Both the position numbers and the translations under genes were made by a program. This document shows positions 61,549 to 64,000 of a stretch of 64,000 nt of DNA, piece after piece. Within the stretch, counting starts at the first letter, position 1; the number at the start of each line of letters is the position of its first letter. The notes beneath the pieces are model-generated. The model ran no database searches. It was not told the origin of the DNA and saw only the letters and a program-made list of their open reading frames with translations. This DNA comes from UBA1952 sp965200035 (lineage in GTDB: Bacteria; Bacteroidota; Bacteroidia; Chitinophagales; Chitinophagaceae): contig OZ241334.1 in the NCBI GenBank assembly GCA_965200035.1, positions 1,612,001 to 1,676,000 on the forward strand, in the 5' to 3' direction.

Positions 61549-62104
61549 CTATTCAATCTTCAGCAGCGGCAGTCGCCCGGCAATATCGGCGCTGTAGTCA
61601 ATAGCGCTGCTGAAGACGTATTGCTCCGGCTGCCATACCAAGCCGGCCCTTACCGGGTTCTGATGAATGTATTCCAGCTTCTGGAACAGCATAACACGGG
61701 TGACGAGTTCAATCGGATGATTGTCCTGCTGCCAGAACTGGTAATGCCTTATTGTTGCTGTTAGCGCTGCCCGCGCTGCGGAACAGCCACAGCAGCCAGC
61801 TTTTGCGGCTTTCCTGAGCGTTTTGCTCTATGGCCTGTAATAATTGGCGGGCGGTGAATTTCTTATGATCCCGCATGATATCTTCCAGCTTTACACCTTC
61901 TTTTGCCGAGGCAATGAGGTGGACGTGGTTACTCATGATCACATAGGCATGCAGCATGAGGCCTTTCTCGCTGATGCAGTGTTGCAGGCTGTCTATGATG
62001 ATCTGTTTGTAGGCCGGCCTGCTTAGGGCATCGGCCCATTGTACAGTGGCGTACGTGATGAAGTGCGGGGTTGCGCTGTTTGAGAAGCGGTATTTGGTGG
62101 CCAT
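61549..62104 (-). pseudogene. REP-associated tyrosine transposase (RAYT), frameshifted
   Basis: From ATG 62104 (MATKYRFSNSATPHFITYAT) the product shows the Y1-transposase HuH motif in YVIMSNHVHLIASAKEG. The second part is in the next frame: QFWQQDNHPIELVTRVMLFQ, KLEYIHQNPVRAGLVWQPEQ and YVFSSAIDYSADIAGRLPLL, stop at 61549. The join lies at about 61749-61751, where an extra A in AATAAGG breaks the frame; removing it restores NNRHYQFWQQ. RAYTs mobilise or amplify REP palindromes. Inverted REP copies flank this one, so it is a typical RAYT locus, now inactive unless the base is an error. Confidence 0.85.
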
Positions 62105-62147
62105 TGCAATTGAGGGGATTTGCTGCAATAATAACAATTTCTGCTTG

Positions 62148-62217
62148 CCGGGCCGGACGGAGTCCTCGGTTTTATTGTGGGTTTAAGTCTGCTGCGCAAG
62201 ACTTAAACCAGTGGGGG
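62148..62217. repeat. REP-like repeat right of the transposase remnant
   Basis: The reverse complement nearly matches 61445-61516 over about 70 bp (CACTGGTTTAAGTCTTGCGC, AGCAGACTTAAA, CGAGGACTCCGTCCGGCCC). The two form a long inverted repeat around the transposase gene. Confidence 0.88.
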
Positions 62218-62231
62218 ACAACTGGCTGGTA

Positions 62232-62447
62232 TCATCGCTTTTGCAGCTCAATTAAATCTATAGCTTTTTTCAGCTCTTCCTGAAGCTCATCATAGCCTAT
62301 GATGCGACCAATGCTAGTAAGCTCCAGAAAATGCATGCGGAGGTTTTGGTACAGCGTTTCCTTGATCTGATTTTTGAGTTGCTTTATTTCTTTGGTTTGC
62401 TCCATATCCTCCAGTTGTTTATAGAGCTTTTGTATGTCATTGTTCAT
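62232..62447 (-). CDS. Small coiled-coil protein, paralogue of 59187-59405
   Basis: The start at 62447 (MNNDIQKLYKQLEDMEQTKE) is chosen over one 18 bases upstream because the paralogue begins equivalently (MGNDLAKLYKELK). The 71-residue protein continues IKQLKNQIKETLYQNLRMHF and LELTSIGRIIGYDELQEELK. It aligns throughout with the protein at 59187-59405. No function known. Two REP copies sit directly on its sides. Confidence 0.65.
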   Translation of the reverse strand: MNNDIQKLYKQLEDMEQTKEIKQLKNQIKETLYQNLRMHFLELTSIGRIIGYDELQEELKKAIDLIELQKR

Positions 62448-62480
62448 GTTCAATAGTTTGCCCAAACATAAGAATTATTA

Positions 62481-62518
62481 GGGTTTAAATCTGTTGAGCT
62501 AAATTTAAACCAGTGGGG
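62481..62518. repeat. Diverged third REP copy
   Basis: GGGTTTAAATCTGTTGAGCT then AAATTTAAACCAGTGGGG is a degraded form of the element at 62180-62217, in the same orientation. Confidence 0.75.
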
Positions 62519-62527
62519 AAAATTAGC

Positions 62528-63559
62528 TTAATCTGATATCACAGATAGTAACCTCTGGTTGGCTATTTTAGTGATTTTTCTGTAGGTAAAATAATAAATG
62601 ACATTAGGCATAACTATGAACAGGCCAATTACTAAAAATATAGTCCCAAATATTAGCTCAAATAGACCTAAGTTTTCTAACTTAAATTCTACCATGTATG
62701 ATTTATATACATGATACTTTTGCGTCTTATTGTGTATAAAGAAAGAATATCTTGGTCTTGCTTTAACTGCCCTGTTTTTTAAACTATCCGTAATACTATA
62801 AAGGGATTGGTATGGGAATGTACCAAGTTTGTTTTCATTTAGCAATGCATGAAATTCACGATTATGATCATCTTCCATAATCTTTTGTAAAATATCTCTA
62901 CTTATCTCAACACCACTTTGCGTATAATATTTTTGATCTAAATCATATGATCGGACTTGTGAAAACGGTCCACCCATAGACCATATAAACATGGTAAAGC
63001 ATATTGAAAATAGCCCTAAAATTATCGACCATATAGAATTCTCTGCTTTATTTATAGAATTCGCATCTATACTTTGCACATTTGCTATCCTATGATTGTA
63101 AGCTAGATCAACATCTTCAGACTCACCCAATGCCTTTATAACGAAATAATCTTTATCTTTTAATAAATTGAAGTTCAATTCTATTATATCACCATTATTT
63201 GTGAGATTTACTTCTAAGTTTTGAGTTTTTCCAATTATGTTAAAATCTAGCCATTTAGAATTAGCTCCTTTATTTTGGATTAGGATTCCCTTCTGAATGT
63301 CTGCAGCAACTATGTCTTTTTTACCTGAGCAAATGAATATTCCCTTTAATAGGAACATGGTTTTCTCAATTGCCTCACCGTTATATGCAATACTTAAATT
63401 AGGAATATTTTTCAGTAAATCATCATACAGATTAATTTTCTGTTGCTCAAAGAAAAATATTTTAGTTTTTGATTGTTGTCTCAGAGATATAAATGCAGGT
63501 ATGCCAAATACTATTGAAATAAATATTGTTACTAAGGTTAATAGGGTTGATGTTTCCAT
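62528..63559 (-). CDS. AT-rich membrane protein of unknown function
   Basis: A 343-residue protein with three hydrophobic helices: LTLVTIFISIVFGIPAFISL (about 6-25), IWSIILGLFSICFTMFIWSM (about 177-196) and FELIFGTIFLVIGLFIVMPN (about 300-320). Between them are soluble domains, one beta-like (NLEVNLTNNGDIIELNFNLL) and one with many aromatic and charged residues (YTQSGVEISRDILQKIMEDD). No known family. Its base composition is strikingly more AT-rich than the neighbouring genes (many AT-ended codons, Lys/Asn/Ile/Phe-rich), consistent with recent arrival. Complete, with a clear start and stop. Confidence 0.7.
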   Translation of the reverse strand: METSTLLTLVTIFISIVFGIPAFISLRQQSKTKIFFFEQQKINLYDDLLKNIPNLSIAYNGEAIEKTMFLLKGIFICSGKKDIVAADIQKGILIQNKGANSKWLDFNIIGKTQNLEVNLTNNGDIIELNFNLLKDKDYFVIKALGESEDVDLAYNHRIANVQSIDANSINKAENSIWSIILGLFSICFTMFIWSMGGPFSQVRSYDLDQKYYTQSGVEISRDILQKIMEDDHNREFHALLNENKLGTFPYQSLYSITDSLKNRAVKARPRYSFFIHNKTQKYHVYKSYMVEFKLENLGLFELIFGTIFLVIGLFIVMPNVIYYFTYRKITKIANQRLLSVISD

Positions 63560-63652
63560 AATACTAATTTCTTAAAAACATTGGCCAAGCATAATTGCTT
63601 AGCCAACATTTTCAATATTAATAAAGATACTATTTGCGAAATAAGCACGTCC

Positions 63653-64000
63653 CTACGAGCTACAAATCACACAACCCTCTTCCATCGTACAGACAGCGCC
63701 TTCTACCACATTCATTTCCATATCCGCGAGGTCTTCCTGCGTGGTGCTGGTGGCTTGTGGTATTACGGCGTCCATCTGCTGGCTGCCTTGTTTTTCTACG
63801 GTAAACTGTACGGCTTGCGTAGCGGCTTGGGTGCGGAGGTAGTACATGCCGGTCTTGAGGCCTTTCTTCCAGGCGTAGAAGTGCATGGAGGTGAGCTTGG
63901 AGGCTGTTGGGTTGTCCACAAAGAGGTTGAGGCTCTGGCTCTGGCAGATGAAGGCGCCGCGGTCGGCCGCCATATCAATGAGGCTGCGCTGCTTGATCTC
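63653..64000 (-). CDS. nrdA: Class I ribonucleotide reductase alpha subunit, C-terminal end; continues past right edge
   Basis: The last 115 residues are visible, ending in MEEGCVICSS. This CxxC tail is the thiol pair that re-reduces the active site in class I alpha subunits. The upstream text DMAADRGAFICQSQSLNLFV, DNPTASKLTSMHFYAWKKGL and KTGMYYLRTQAATQAVQFTV is the conserved C-terminal region. The enzyme makes deoxyribonucleotides. The rest lies to the right of the window. Confidence 0.93.
   Translation of the reverse strand, partial: EIKQRSLIDMAADRGAFICQSQSLNLFVDNPTASKLTSMHFYAWKKGLKTGMYYLRTQAATQAVQFTVEKQGSQQMDAVIPQATSTTQEDLADMEMNVVEGAVCTMEEGCVICSS

Overview
The window reads as chromosome of a Bacteroidota bacterium, most likely near the Chitinophagaceae. 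Four secreted proteins end in type IX secretion (T9SS) sorting domains. There is a type III glutamine synthetase, several promoters carry the TAnnTTTG -7 element of this phylum, and many short secreted proteins or lipoproteins have no recognised family. I saw no rRNA, tRNA, CRISPR array or intact insertion sequence.

Positions 1-14,430 form the most distinctive region: a Tc-toxin-like locus. A TcA-like subunit (4712 down past the left edge, frameshifted at about 3890) lies downstream of an operon. That operon encodes a 1118-residue protein with a long coiled-coil part, a 778-residue protein with a hydrophobic middle that resembles a polymorphic toxin, and two small immunity-like proteins. A WYL-domain regulator (11900-12952) is divergent from this operon. 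A second operon behind it encodes an M15 peptidase (endolysin-like) and an unknown protein. A 17-bp inverted-repeat motif (consensus TTGCASATAGGCTGCAR in the direction of transcription) lies upstream of all four transcription units: TcA, the 1118-residue gene, the M15 operon and the WYL gene. I infer a WYL-controlled toxin regulon with its own lysis or release enzyme.

From 14.5 to 31 kb are a NarL-type response regulator, a four-gene operon (monooxygenase, zinc-ribbon protein, HhH protein, acyl-CoA dehydrogenase), a short SSB, small secreted proteins, an Ig-like-repeat T9SS protein, an ECF sigma/anti-sigma/outer-membrane operon, a di-heme peroxidase with a fresh 45-bp internal duplication, and a secreted purple-acid-phosphatase-like enzyme. 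From 31 to 38.6 kb is mainly housekeeping: glutamine synthetase III, a phosphopantetheinyl transferase, CTP synthase, a GH3 hexosaminidase, an acyl-CoA thioesterase and a DUF1772 protein. An inverted pair of about 100-bp intergenic repeats brackets the glutamine synthetase and transferase genes.

From 38.7 to 57.7 kb are a choice-of-anchor A T9SS protein, a membrane glycosyltransferase-like pair, an ABC transporter, a HEAT-like protein, DoxX, a CPA1 antiporter, an alcohol dehydrogenase, a fatty acid desaturase, two RRM proteins, a histone-deacetylase-family enzyme, an endonuclease III homologue and another T9SS protein. From 57.7 to 64 kb the sequence is rich in repeats: palindromic REP-like elements, 11-bp tandem repeats, a frameshifted REP-associated transposase between inverted repeats, a pair of paralogous small proteins, and an AT-rich membrane-protein gene beside the 3' end of a class I ribonucleotide reductase gene.
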